From Heliopora coerulea (lineage: Eukaryota; Cnidaria; Anthozoa; Scleralcyonacea; Helioporidae), in contig JASJOG010000241.1 of assembly GCA_030142905.1 (NCBI GenBank), forward strand, positions 310,001-374,000: a DNA stretch of 64,000 nt. The letters run 5' to 3'. Positions 22,121 through 33,615 of this stretch are shown one piece after another. Within the stretch, counting starts at the first letter, position 1. Every line of letters starts with the position of its first letter. The notes beneath the pieces were generated by a model that made no database searches, had not been told where the DNA came from, and was given only the letters and a program-made list of their open reading frames with translations. Position numbers and translations under genes: made by a program.

Positions 22121-24390
22121 GTATGTGTATAAACCTATCATCCTCCTCATCAGTGGAAAAGGAAAGTGAACGTTTAGGGTTATTGTGCTTAGGTGTATAC
22201 AAAAATATATGATACAAACGGCAATAAGATTAATAGAAAACAAGGCCCTTACAAAAATTTCGCCTACAATTTCACGTATGAAATTGATATTTCACATGCC
22301 AATGGACCTTATGCATTATCGCAGTGTATCACGGTAGTTTAGTTACCATCCGTAAAGCCCACTGGGTCACTTAATCTAAGGTATTTTAAAGGGGACTTAG
22401 GAGCTAGGACGACCCAAATTTATCGGAGGGTAAATTGATGAGTATCTTAAATTTTATCACGGAATGTTTGTCGATTTTCGTAAACAAAAAGGGTAGATTT
22501 TTCAAAATGTTTCCTCACCTGGGCATAAGAAAGATCGCACGTTAATAAACCGGCTTGAGATGAAGACGTGTTACTTTCCACTAAGTGTATACTTGAAAAG
22601 CAAAATTATTTCAGGCGAAAATCTAGTTCATGCAGAATTTTTAACAAACAAAAATTCGTCAAAGTCTAATGGTAATTGGTTGTTTGGGAGCGGTGTTGCT
22701 ACGCAAACGGAAGAGTCTCAATAAACAACCACTATGAAAACTGTTCTTTATAGCTTTATTCGTAAATAATTTCTTGAAGAAAACCTCCGACAACCCTGTA
22801 CATCCTTACGAAAATTTCACATGTCATTTTACATGTAAAAAACATATGGAATTGGAACGTTTTTACATATGAAATAAGTACTTTCTCACATATGAAATAC
22901 GTAAATCATATGTGAAGTGAACTGGTTCAAAATTTTACATGTGTAATCTTGGTGTACGAAATATGTATTGTACGTATGAAATTAAACATTCACATTCGAA
23001 AATTAATATTACATTTCAGATTTTCATTTCACATAAGGAGTTGAAACATTGGAACTTTATGAATTATCGCAGTGCATCACGGTAGTTTATTCATCCTTCA
23101 GAAATTGTGGAAGGTGGAAGATGCTTCCTTTGAAGTGAAGCCATGAAGTATTTTTACAAAATTGCAACGGAAAATTTACTATTGAAAGAGAAATAAATGC
23201 TTCTACCGGTTGAACATGGCCTGTCTTGTATCTCTTGCGAATATTAGGGCTACAACTATAAAGATTATCGAAATATAACACTTCGCATGCGATGGCATTA
23301 CAAGCTTCGATCAAGGTAGTTCTCCAAGCTTCATGAGCTCTTAACAATCTGAATTGTAAAAAGGTAACCAGATGTCCTGTAAGGAAAGTAAAACTGTGAC
23401 GGTGCATTGTTTCTCACCCGTAACACTGAGATCGGGTTGTCCTTGATTCATGTATCTTCCAAGGTTGTGTTGGAATAAGTCAGATCGGCCACATATCTTC
23501 ATGCAGGCTATGACACATTGTTTGATCTAGAAACCAAAACATTGAGTGCTTTGGTGCAAAGATAACCAGTTACACCTTTTGTGTTTTCCTTCCTTCATAT
23601 CATTTTTGTTTACGTCGAAGTTCTTGAAATTTAGTTTGTGGTTATTGTTTTGCTTTTTTTCGCCATTTGAAATATGTTAAGGAAGTTTGCACTTCAAGTT
23701 CCTGTAAAAGTTGATGTACGTCGACCAATTAAAGCCCCTGATCAATTTCAAGAGCTCTGTTATTGGTAATTTTAACCGCAACAAAGTTAAAACCTTTCAA
23801 AATGGTTGACAATAAGTTGAAAAAGAAAAGGAGGCTCAACATATTCTTTACTTTTCTGTACCAACAACAGTGTAAAAATTTTGTTTTTGTGCTTTCACAA
23901 GTATCCAAAAGGGTGCAGGACATGGGGAAACATGTATCAGCTCGTTGTGTTTTACAAAGCTGGCATTAAAAAGTTGCGAGTATGCTTGCTACCTTTTCCA
24001 GGGGGTTAAAAGTTGTATTTTGACAAGGAAAATGGATACTTTCAATCCTCCTGAAATACACTGAATAGTGGAAAGCAATTTAATGAAGGTAACTCTGTTA
24101 ATTGGAAATGAGTAATTGTTTTTCCCCGTCTGAGCCTTTTACTACCGGGTCACTTGAGGCAAAATATCTCTAAATTATATGATGAAAAACATCCAATGCT
24201 TTAGATGAAAAGTGCAAAGCTTTGTCCATCAAATATGGAGTGTGTACTGTAACTAGAACACATCATAGCAAGTTACATAATGTTTGAATCCCATATGAGT
24301 TTCTAAAATCATACCCGCAAATTTTAAGGTATTTTCTTATTTCTTGTAATCAGCTTGTAATTCTTTCTTGTATGCTGCCACTAACATTCA

Positions 24391-25199
24391 GGGACCGCGG
24401 AACGATATTTTGATTGGACGGGCTAACAGGGGGCGATAGCATGTCCCCCCTGAAAAAATTAAATTCAATAATTCTGAGACGGTGGTGAACACTTCTTATT
24501 TTAATGATTACTCAGAAATCACAAAACTCTTTTTATATTAACATGAACAACTCAAATACTATCAGTTGGTCACTCAAATATTGGATATTTTTATCGGATA
24601 TTTGAAATCATGAACTAAAATGCGAGTGTGGTTCTTGCTATGTAGGTAGAACAACTCAACGGTTAAGTAAAAGGATCAAGCAACATATGCCAAGTGTTAT
24701 ACGAAACAAGGCCGTACCGTTAAGAAATCAACCGAAAAGGCAATGTACCTCTCCTCAAAAGATTAATTGTGACTCGGCAATCGGTCGACACTTGTCAAAC
24801 AGATGTTGTACCAATAACTATTCACACTCCAAATTTAGAATCCTGGCAAAGTACCGCTCAGCATTCTTTCTAAAGATTATGGAATCCATGTATATTGGCG
24901 TTATTTTGATGTTTAATCCCTACTGCGTGTGATGTCATCATTGCCTTTACATCAGGTATAAATATAAGGTGATAACTCATTTCTCAACAGTTAGGAGACG
25001 TTTGCACCTGAAGAGTGATCTGCCGAAATGCATACTGCTTCTTAGCATTTATTTTCTCCCTGTGTGTTGATTCCTCTAGTTCTTTTCAGAACTTTTTTGT
25101 ATAACCATTCACCATGGTTAAGACGTTTTTCAAAGCTATACTGAAATATTTAATTTCTTTCCAAAAAGGGGGGGCTCAAGCCCCGCCTCCGCAGTCCTG
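24391..25199. mobile_element. Possible DNA element with GC-rich ends inside the inverted-repeat element
   Basis: The left end cagggaccgcggaacgatat and the right end (reverse complement ccaggactgcggaggcgggg) are similar inverted termini. Internal runs gtcccccctgaaa and gggggggctcaagcccc add to the resemblance to a common GC-rich-ended MITE type. No target duplication was found, so the boundaries are tentative. Confidence 0.35.
24610..25060 (+). pseudogene. Penelope-like GIY-YIG endonuclease fragment
   Basis: The plus strand encodes CECGSCYVGRTTQRLSKRIK-QHMPSVI followed by GRHLSNRCCTNN and FRILAKYRS. This is the GIY-YIG module (C.C...YVGRT...L..RI..H) that ends Penelope-like polyproteins. Behind it lies a CCTGAAGAG...CCGAAATG stretch typical of Penelope 3' ends. 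The RT is missing. Confidence 0.65.
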
Positions 25200-27426
25200 G
25201 ACTTTATAATGCCCAAAGTTCTTCCCAAACACAAAGTAACAATGGGCCTATAAAATCGCTTGCACCAGAGCAAGAATACTTAATGGTCTTAGTAAAATTA
25301 AGATATATACTGTTGGGAATAGAAATCGCACATACGTTTGGCATATTTCAATGCTAATTTGAAGTTGTTTTTTATACCACACATTAAGTGCTCTTCTTAT
25401 GTGGCCAACAAGTGATATATATATTCCGAAACCAACATCGTTCAGGAGTTAGCCGGATTCTAACCATTAAAGTATCATAATAGTATGCTTGGAATATCTC
25501 CTGCAAGTCATCGAGCATTTTCTTTAGAGCAGGGTTCAGGATGATATAATATGTGACTGACAACTATGTATAATGGATTGCTGAAGTCTTTCTTGCTGGA
25601 GCCGGGAGATGATTTGATGGTGACAGAGGGTTCATTATCGAAGATATGTCGAATGGGTTTGAGCTTAATACATGTATACCTACTTTCCTAAATAGGGCAA
25701 GTCAGTCTTCTATTGGCGAAAATGGTAAAACTTAGAAAAAAAGTTACAGTTGTTTGGTTTGTGTCAAAAGAGCAATCTACTGAGTCAGATATTACCAGAT
25801 ACTGAAATGTTACTTTCCTTTCGCTATGCGACTAGAATTAATCAAAGTTTGAGTGATAATTAAGTACCAACGGGTCTTCTTTTATCCTCCATTAATACAA
25901 GAATGGAAACGCAGGACACAACATTTAATATTAAAAACATTAAGATCTTAGTAACTACAGACATATTTATGTAAAACTTAATAATGAGTTGCCTTAGGTG
26001 GCATAGTAAGCCTAAGTTCCTTTTGTGTAAATAATATTAAAATTAATCATCCCGTTTTACTTCCCTTCTCAAGGAAGAAAAACACAAAAGGTGTAACTGG
26101 TTATCTTCGCACCAAAGCACTCAGTATTTTGGTTTGTAGATCAAACAATACATCATAGCCTGCATGAAGATATGTGGTCCATTTGACTTATTCAAACACG
26201 ATCTTTGAAGATACATGAATGCAGGACAGCCCCTCCTCAATGTTACCGGTGAGATACGATGCACCGCCACAGTTTTATTTCCCTTACAGGACATCTGGTT
26301 ACCTTCTTACCATTTAAACTCGTAAAAGCTCATGAAGGTTGGAGAACTACCTTGATTGAAGCTTGTAATGCCATCACACGCGAAGGGTTGTTTCGATAAT
26401 CTTTATAGTTGCGGGCCAAATACTAGCAAGAGAGAGAAAATAAGCCATGTTCAACTGGTGAAAGCATTTCTTACTGTTTCAAAAGCGAATTTTCCGTGGC
26501 AATTTTGTAAAAATACTTCATGACTTCACTTCGAAGGTAGCATCCTTCACCTTCAATAATTCCTGAAGGATAAATAAACTACCGTCATGCACTGCGATTA
26601 TGCGTAAGGTTCCAATGTTTCAATTCCATATGTGAAATTAAAATCTGATACGTGACATTAATTTTGGTATGTGAATGTTTAATTTCATATGTAAAATACA
26701 TGTTTCGTACACCAAGATTGCACATGTAAAATTCTGAACCAGTTCACTTCACATATAATATACGTATTTCACATGTGGAAAAGTGCCTATTTCGTATGTG
26801 AAACGTAAATTTCATATACAAAAACGTTGCAATTGCATGTTTTTCACATGCAAAATGACATATGAAATTTTCGTAAGGGTGCATAGGGTTGTCGGAGATT
26901 TGCTTAAAAAAATTATTTACGAATAAAGGTATAAAGAGCTGTTTTCATAGTGGTAGTTTATGGAGATTCATCCGTTTGCCTAGCAACATCGCTCGCTAAC
27001 AAGCAATTACCGTTGGACCTTTATTAAATTGTCGTTTGTTAAACATTTTGCATGAACTAGATTTTCGCCTGAAAAAGCTTTGCTTTTCAAGTATAAACTT
27101 AGCGGAAAGTAACACGTCTTCATCTCAAGCCGGTTTATTGACGTGCGATCCTTCTTATGCCCAGGTGATGAAACAATTTGAAAAATCCGCCTTTTTTGTT
27201 TACGAAAATCGACCAACATTCCGTGATAATTATGTAGATACTCATCAATTTACCCTCCGTGAAATTTGAATCGTCCCAGCTTCTAAGTCCACTTTAAAAT
27301 ACCTTTGATGAAGTTCCCCAACGGACTTGACGGATGAAACATAATCTTGTGGCTGTAAATTTAAACGAAGAACTTGGTACGCGGTAATGTCTACAAAAAA
27401 TTCGTTCGTGCTCAATTCTTTCTCAG

Positions 27427-27767
27427 GTGATTCCAGCCCAAGACATCAAAGATTTTAAAACAAGCCTAAATGATCAACTGATAAGTTTCCCAGTGATTAA
27501 AGTTTCTGGACAAGAGAAGCCTTTTTTAAACCCAGTTAAAGTAGAGCTCGATTACTCTACAGTTGATGTGGCGGCTGTAGATGAGGAGTTTCTTCCTGTT
27601 GGGAAGAAGCTTCCCCTTTCATCTAAATATGGTGTACTGCTTCGGAATCACAAAGATTCCTTGGGGGAACAAACGTGGAGAAGTATAACAGATGATAGAA
27701 GTGCAAGGATAGAACGAACTCAAAAGGATCGATTGAGAATATCATTTTCCGTCATGCATTTTTGCAA
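27427..27767 (+). CDS. Exon 9: second ZU5-like region continuing into a UPA-like segment
   Basis: A 341-nt exon (phase 0 in, phase 2 out), acceptor attctttctcag, donor GTAAGT. It encodes VIPAQDIKDFKTSLNDQLIS, then FPVIKVSGQEKPFLNPVKVE-LDYS, which completes the ZU5-like pattern (PV.L.L.YS), followed by EEFLPVGKKLPLSSKYGVLL and a basic stretch ending ISFSVMHFCK. In ZU5-UPA proteins the UPA module follows here. The UPA assignment is tentative because the match is by order and pattern only. Confidence 0.75.
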
Positions 27768-27844
27768 GTAAGTTTGAAATTTGTTCCATTAAGTTATTAC
27801 ATATATGTCCCATTATATGGGACATATTATGTCTGTGATAATGC

Positions 27845-28640
27845 AGTTCAACACTCTACCAACTTGTTCTACAACCCACAACCTTTAATACTCCAAGGCA
27901 ACACTCCATTAACTGCTCTACAAGACCACCATACTCACAACCTTTGGTACTTCATTCCAACAGTCTATCAACTGAACCACAAGACAATCCGACCCACGAC
28001 CCTTGATACTCCAGTCCAACGCTCTACCAACTGAACTACAAGACCATCATACCCACAACTTTTGATACTCCAGTGCAACACTACCGAGTTACTAGACTAT
28101 CTAACACAGATCCTTTGATACTCCAGTCCAACACTAACAATTAAGCTAGACGACCATGCAACTCATACCTTTAATGCTGCAGTCCAACATCCTACCAACT
28201 GAACTACAAGAACACCATCCCTGCAACCTTAGATACTACAGTCCAATACTCTAATAACTGAATTACAAGATCATCCAACCCATAACCTTTCATACCTCAA
28301 TCCAATACTCTAACAACTGAATTACAAGGCCATCCAACCCACAACCTTTGACAGTCTAGTCCAACACCCTAAATACTGAATTACACGACCTTGGAACCTG
28401 CGATCTTTCATACTTCAGTCAATCCCCTAACAGCTAAGCTACAAGACCATCCAACTCACAACCTTTAATCCTCCTGTCCAACATCCCACAAATTGGACTG
28501 TAAGACTACCATATCCACAGCCTTTGATACTACAGTCCATAACGCCACCGAGTTACAAAACTACCCAACCTGTAACCTTAGATACTCTACTGTTACATCC
28601 GAGGCAAAACCGTCAAACACACAACTTTGATATTTTCTCT
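27845..28640 (-). repeat. Tandem array of a ~59-bp tRNA-like unit, about 13 copies
   Basis: The phrase cctttgatactccagtccaa recurs every 53-60 bp (near 27881, 27940, 28000, 28059, 28112, 28168, 28227, 28286, 28345, 28404, 28462, 28521, 28576). Reverse-complemented, each unit contains TAGTTCAGTTGGTAGAGTG, a canonical D arm and A box, followed by an anticodon-arm-like GGACTGGAGTATCAAAGG and a GTTGTGGGTTGG remnant of the T arm. It is unrelated in detail to the 87-bp array but built on the same principle. Confidence 0.75.
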
Positions 28641-28796
28641 CAAAGAATATGAGTTTGACGAACGTCCACATTTCGTCCATCATATTACCAAGATCTTACA
28701 TGCTTATCTTATGTAAAACTCATCTCATTCTGTAACATTATTAGCCTATCGTTGCTACCACCTTGGGGTGGCATATGCTGAACGTACACCTTAAGT

Positions 28797-28935
28797 CGCC
28801 ACTTAAGTCTCGATAGCTCGACGGTTGGAATGTCTAATTAGCCAAGACAAGGTTGCTGGTTCGACCCCCGTCTGGGGCTAAGATATCGTTTTTCTGTGGT
28901 AAGAGCTTCAGGAACGTCCACATCTCGTCCTTAAA
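28797..28935 (+). repeat. Single diverged copy of the tRNA-like SINE
   Basis: The head (aagtctcgatagctcgacgg ... ggttcgacccccgtctgggg) and the body (tttttctgtggtaagagctt) match the SINE family, with mutations in the D loop and anticodon arm. The tail continues into ggaacgtccacatctcgtcc, which is also seen just before it at about 28660-28680. Confidence 0.65.
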
Positions 28936-29072
28936 AGCGAGTGCAACTAACACACATACAAACTTCGGTTTGCTGGGATATCTTTCATTCTGTTTTTAAG
29001 CAGGTTAGCTGTTCAGAAAATTACCCGAAAAAGTTTTGAGTGACGACAAGACAAAGTTGTCATTTTTTGCAG

Positions 29073-29375
29073 GCTGTATTTAGCTGTCAAGAACAAGGAA
29101 AACGCGAACGTAGAAAATCTGGATGGCACAAGATGTCATTTCGACGAAGCGTCACCAGGTGTCAAAGCAATTTGTTTGGCAGGCCTCGAGAAGACTCGAT
29201 CATTGCAAAAACTTTCTGCAGTGTTGGCTCCAAACACTGAAAAGCATAGTGTGAAAAGGCAGTGGGGTTTTGAGGGAGAATTATGCAACGATCCCATTAG
29301 ATATAATGATATGGTCTACTTTTGTGTGCCGTTGTCGGAGCAGAAGCATTTAAATCTTCCTGACAATAATATCCG
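29073..29375 (+). CDS. Exon 10: unrecognised region downstream of ZU5/UPA
   Basis: A 303-nt exon (phase 2 in, phase 2 out) with acceptor cattttttgcag and donor GTAAGT. It encodes LYLAVKNKENANVENLDGTR, then an alternating hydrophobic segment (VYFCVPLSEQKHLNL). It joins exon 9 through a split AAG codon and exon 11 through a split CGA. The VYFCVPL strand may belong to the UPA fold. No named domain is certain. Confidence 0.7.
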
Positions 29376-29414
29376 GTAAGTTAAAAGTCGTGTTAACAGC
29401 CTAACGTAAGGATA

Positions 29415-31440
29415 GTAGGTTAAACCTAGGTTAATGATTTCATGATACCTATACATGATGATTGTAAAATCTTGAAAGGACTGAGCGACGACACTGGAAT
29501 TGTTTTTGTGAAACCGGACAAGGGTAACGGCATCGTAATCCTCGACAAAGCTTACTATTGTTTTAAGATGGAAGCCATTTTTCAAGACAAATCTAAGTTC
29601 AAGCGCCTTAGGTCAGACCCTCTGAAAACCACTACCAACCGAGAAAACAAGATCCGTGGCTTCCTACGTAGTTTAAAGAACGAGAGCATAATCTCTGGTC
29701 AATTATACGAAAAACTGATTCCGACAGGCTCCACACATGGCATTCTTTATGGACTACCAAAAATACATAAAACCAATATCCCTCTTCGTCCCAGTCAATC
29801 CACCATAGGTACGCACTCCTACAACCTTTCTAAATGTCTTGTTTCACTTCTTCATATCTCTGTTAGCCCCTTTATCATTTCAGATACTTTTTCGTTTATT
29901 GATGAGTTACGTAATCTAAATCTGGACACTGATCACATCTTCATGACCAGTTTCAACATATCTTCACTTTTTACTGGAGGTCCCTCTCGACAAAACGATT
30001 GATATCATTATTTCTAAGCTTTTTCTCAACTCAACCCACCACCTTGGTTTTACTCGTGCACAGTTTAAGAAATTATAGTCATTAGCCGTCAAAAATTGTC
30101 ATTTTCTTTTTAATGGCCACATTTACGAACAGGTGGACGGTGTTGCCATGGGATTCCCCCTTGGTCCACTGTGTGCTAATATTTTTTTATCTTTTCACGA
30201 ACGCACCTGGTTAGACAATTGCCCACCTGAATCTAAACTTCTTCATTTCCGACGATATGTTGATGATTGTTTTATTATCTTCAAATCCCAAGTCCACGTT
30301 CAACCTTTCCTTAATTACTTAAATTCTAAACACCGTAACATTAAATTTACTAGCGCGCCCGAGGTTAACGGGTGTTTACCTTTCTTAGACGTTTCAATTA
30401 ATCGAATTGATGGCTTCTCTACTTCTGTTTATCGAAAACCCACTCTTACAGGACTTTTTACCAACTTTGATAGTTTTATTCCATTATCGTTCAAATGTGG
30501 TCTTATTTACTCACTGCTCAACCGATATTTTAGAATATGCTCATCCTATCATATATTTCATTCTGAGGTCCTTAAACTTAAAGAATTTTTTGTTAACAAT
30601 TTTTACCCCGTCGCTCTTTTTGACCGCTGCCTAAGTATTTTTCTCTACAAGATCTTTTCTCCTCCCATTAACAATATCACTGTCCCTAAACGCGTTGTCT
30701 ATTTCTGCCTCCCTTTTACCGGTGCTCATTCTTTACAAATCCGAACCAGGCTCATCAAACTTGTTTCTTCCTGCTTCCTTCAAATAGACCTTCGTGTCGT
30801 ATTAAAACCTGGTAAACATCTTTCTACCTTCTTCCAGTTCAAAGACCCTATTCCCAAGTTTCTGAAATCACATGTAGTTTATCAATTTAAGTGTCAATGC
30901 TGCGCAGCGTTGTATATTGGGCAAACACGCCGTCACCTACATACGCGTATTTCAGAACACATGGGAATTTCGCCTTTGACTGGCAAGAAAGTTTCACATC
31001 CTTCACGTTCTAGCATTCTTACACATTCAACTCAAACTAGCCACTCCATCTCTTTTCATGACTTCTCTATTCTTTCCTCTTGCAATTCACCTCTTGAATT
31101 ACTTATCAGAGAAAGTCTCCTCATCAATGAACATAAACCTTCTCTTAATGAAAACATCACTTCCGTTCCGCTTGCCTTATTTTAATTCTCTCCTTCCTCT
31201 ACTTGGCTCGTCTCATCTTTCACCTTCCTTATTCTCATTGGCGTTAATTCTAATGTGATACCTTTTGTAATTATAAATATCTTAATATTTCCATCTGTAA
31301 TTACTTTGAAAATGTTGCGCGTCGGCAACGAAACGTCAGCAAACTTCTATTAAACTTTATTCTTGTGTTTCTGTCTATTCCTGAATGTGATGACATTACA
31401 TCTCCGAATTTTGAGCTGGGCTCTCGTCTTCATTTTACGT
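29415..31440 (+). mobile_element. Penelope-like element inserted in intron 10, same strand as the gene
   Basis: It contains an RT and GIY-YIG coding region (29442-31185) and a 3' terminal sequence with a decayed hammerhead-like core: a stem GTTGC/GCAAC followed by GAAAC at 31315-31335, but with the first box degraded to TTTGAAAA. It starts about 40 bp after the exon 10 donor. End points are approximate. Confidence 0.8.
29442..31185 (+). pseudogene. Penelope-like reverse transcriptase with GIY-YIG endonuclease, frameshifted
   Basis: The first frame (to 30002) has GIVFVKPDKGNGIVILDKAY and HGILYGLPKIHK, N-terminal RT motifs of Penelope-like elements. After a frame break near 29985 the second frame (from about 30133) has DGVAMGFPLGPLCANIF (family consensus MGSPLGP) and the catalytic FRRYVDDCFIIF. 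The C-terminus carries the GIY-YIG nuclease: FKCQCCAALYIGQTRRHLHT-RISEH. The break between RT motifs makes it inactive. Confidence 0.85.
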
Positions 31441-31476
31441 CTAAGATTTCCGCCCGGTAAATCTTTAGTATACCTA

Positions 31477-32409
31477 CAGTGGAACCCCACCTTACGACCA
31501 CCCCGTTAATACGACCACTTTTTTTTTCCCCTAATAAGAGCTAACTTTTTTTCTTATCTGGAAACCTCGTTAATACGACCACCTCGTTAATACGACCAAC
31601 GACCATATTTTGATGTCCCCTACTGTTTAATACGACCACTCAACGTGTTGATTAATGCCTTTTTTGATATCAAATTCTGATATGCGGTGTATAATTATCT
31701 TAATCAATTACACATACGGCAAATAATTAACACTTAAACGTTTTTCAATATTCATTTTAATTTTTATTAAACAGATAGAACGTGATTAAATATGTTTTTG
31801 GGTCGTTTTATCTTTTTCTTGCCTTCTTTTTTCTGCCACTTTCCTCTGCTGTTCTCTTTTGGCCACATTCCATTTCGACTCTAACGGATAGGTTATTCGG
31901 GATGTCCAACAAGTTGCTTAACAAGTCAATGTTCTTTTCCTGCCCCATAAATTTGTAAATGCGTGGAATCTCCATTCCATATCCCCCGCCCCGATTGACA
32001 CCTGTTCCAATAACTTTAGCCTCTGCTTTACTTTTCGAACAGAAAGGAAATTCAAAAATGGCAAATAAACTCTCCTGAGTAACCTACCAAGCTCAAACCG
32101 ATTGGCTTGAGTGTTGGGAAAACCAACGGAAGCTTACAGATATTTTTAAACCTAAATAAATTTAAATAACTAATATAGGGGCTTATTATCAAGGTTATTC
32201 ATCTCATTTGGTTAATTTTGTTGAGTTGGGTTCAGTTAATAAAATTTATTTGTGGATTATTTTGTGGTTTTAGTGTTATGCTAATTGAAATCTGACTACG
32301 TTTGCCATGACGTCATTTAAAAAAGCGTTTGTTACGTATCTGATCTTCCCCCGTTGATACGACCAAATTTTTTCGGCCCAACGGTGGTCGTATTAACGGG
32401 GTTCCACTG
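31477..32409. mobile_element. Second Tigger/pogo-like MITE, different subfamily
   Basis: Termini CAGTGGAACCCCACCTTACG and (right end reversed) CAGTGGAACCCCGTTAATAC flank 933 bp. TA duplications lie at 31475-31476 and 32410-32411. Sub-terminal repeats of gttaatacgacca recur on both sides. No transposase frame. Confidence 0.85.
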
Positions 32410-32429
32410 TATATTTAATTGTACATATC

Positions 32430-32760
32430 TAATCGACAGAAAAATGTAATAACTCGGGAAACTGTGTGCTGCGTTTAAGCAGAAAACTGAAATGGAACGT
32501 TTTCAGTGGGTGAAATTAAGCCACCCTTGCTTTCCCGATCTTGTGTTGTTTACCAACTTAAATGTGATCAATGTGATGCTGATTTTGTCGGCTACACGTG
32601 ACGGCACTTGTATCAGTGAATGATCAGCCCATAAGGCTTCTAGAACTTTAGTTTCCTCTTGTGCTTGATAATGAAGTCGATATGACATCGAAAGGTCGTT
32701 TTATCGTTAGTTTTCTTATTGAATGTTTTCAACGACGATTGCTTGTCGGTAAACTATATA
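32430..32760 (+). pseudogene. Penelope-like 3' fragment (GIY-YIG remnant)
   Basis: Translation of 32535-32640 gives SCVVYQLKCDQCDADFVGYT followed by a stop and RHLYQ, the GIY-YIG signature. It is followed by aagtcgatatgacatcgaaagg, a stem plus GAAA like a decayed hammerhead end. The remainder up to 33014 shows nothing else. Confidence 0.5.
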
Positions 32761-33014
32761 CTAGCCGGAAATGTTGACCATTTATTTACATGTAGATTCA
32801 GTCCACTGAAGTATGCGATTAAAACATCATCTTAATTCACACTAAACTTTAATGACTGAAATGCCACCACCTTTTAAAAATTGTTTTTCTCTGTTGAGTC
32901 AGGGGCTAATTGCATGAGACCGGTACGAAGTCAGACCGGCACGACTTGAGATTGCTCCTGACACAACAATCGCGGTACATCAAAGTAAATTCTTAAAGAA
33001 TAATAGGATGTTCA

Positions 33015-33117
33015 TGTAATAACCGTGACGTCATGTCACGTGAGAGCGTGAAGAAAAGGGCGGAACGCGGAGACGTGTTTTTCTTGTGTCACTTTCAAAA
33101 CAGAGAAGTATACCACA
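33015..33117 (+). repeat. 5' LTR of the gypsy element
   Basis: The 103-bp repeat starts TGTAATAACCGTGACGTCAT and ends GAAGTATACCACA. It shares cacgtgagagcgtgaagaaa with the 3' LTR. Unusually short for a Ty3/gypsy LTR. Confidence 0.85.
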
Positions 33118-33164
33118 TTGGCGACAAGGATAAAACCAGTTCTTTTACAATTTGAGAATTAACG

Positions 33165-33615
33165 ATGGCCACACACGGGAAGATTGGAGAGTTTGATCCG
33201 GAAAATGATGACTGGGAGCTTTATGCGGAAAGAGTAAAGTTCTATTTCGAAGACCATGGAATAAAGAATGTTGACAAGAGGAGCTATATTATTGACTGCA
33301 ATGGAAAACAAAAGCTATAAACTACTCAGACGTCTAGTAGCGCCTAATCCATTGACAGAGAAGACATTCGACGAACTAGTTAAAATAATGAAAGACCATC
33401 AGAAACCGCCGCCTAGTGTGATTGTTCAACGGCACAAGTTTGACACCCGAGACAGACAACCGAACGAATCTGTAGCAGAATTCTTGGCAAAACTACGAGA
33501 GATTGCTCAGTATTGCGAATTCAAAGAGACATTGGAAGAACGATTACATTACAGGCTCGTGAGTGGAACCGCAACGATCGTATCCAACGACGACTTTTGG
33601 CAGAACCAAAATTAA
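33165..33615 (+). pseudogene. Gypsy gag (matrix/capsid part), frameshifted
   Basis: The first ATG at 33165 gives MATHGKIGEFDPENDDWELY and ends early; a frame change near 33270 leads to AMENKSYKLLRRLVAPNPLT and RDRQPNESVAEFLAKLREIA, a Mag-type retrotransposon capsid pattern. A second frame change near 33560 joins the nucleocapsid/pol frame. The protein would form element particles; this copy is broken. Confidence 0.75.

Larger units (their letters stand above)
22350..27343. mobile_element. ~5-kb element with 1.2-kb terminal inverted repeats, no transposase seen
   Basis: The left arm (about 22350-23600) reappears in reverse complement at about 26080-27343. Outer ends read catccgtaaagcccactggg and, reversed, catccgtcaagtccgttggg. 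The inner ends share ccagttacaccttttgtg. The arms contain runs of tttcacatatgaaat-like words and differ by scattered substitutions and indels. A piece of the arm (near 22995-23090) is also present outside it at about 22260-22340. The 2.5-kb centre holds an older DNA element and a Penelope fragment but no transposase. It lies in intron 8. It resembles a foldback or a decayed large-TIR transposon; no target duplication was identified. Confidence 0.7.

Noticed and set aside
27845..28640. CRISPR-like array
   Set aside because: Units are contiguous degenerate 59-mers without conserved repeat and unique spacer structure, and the DNA is eukaryotic.
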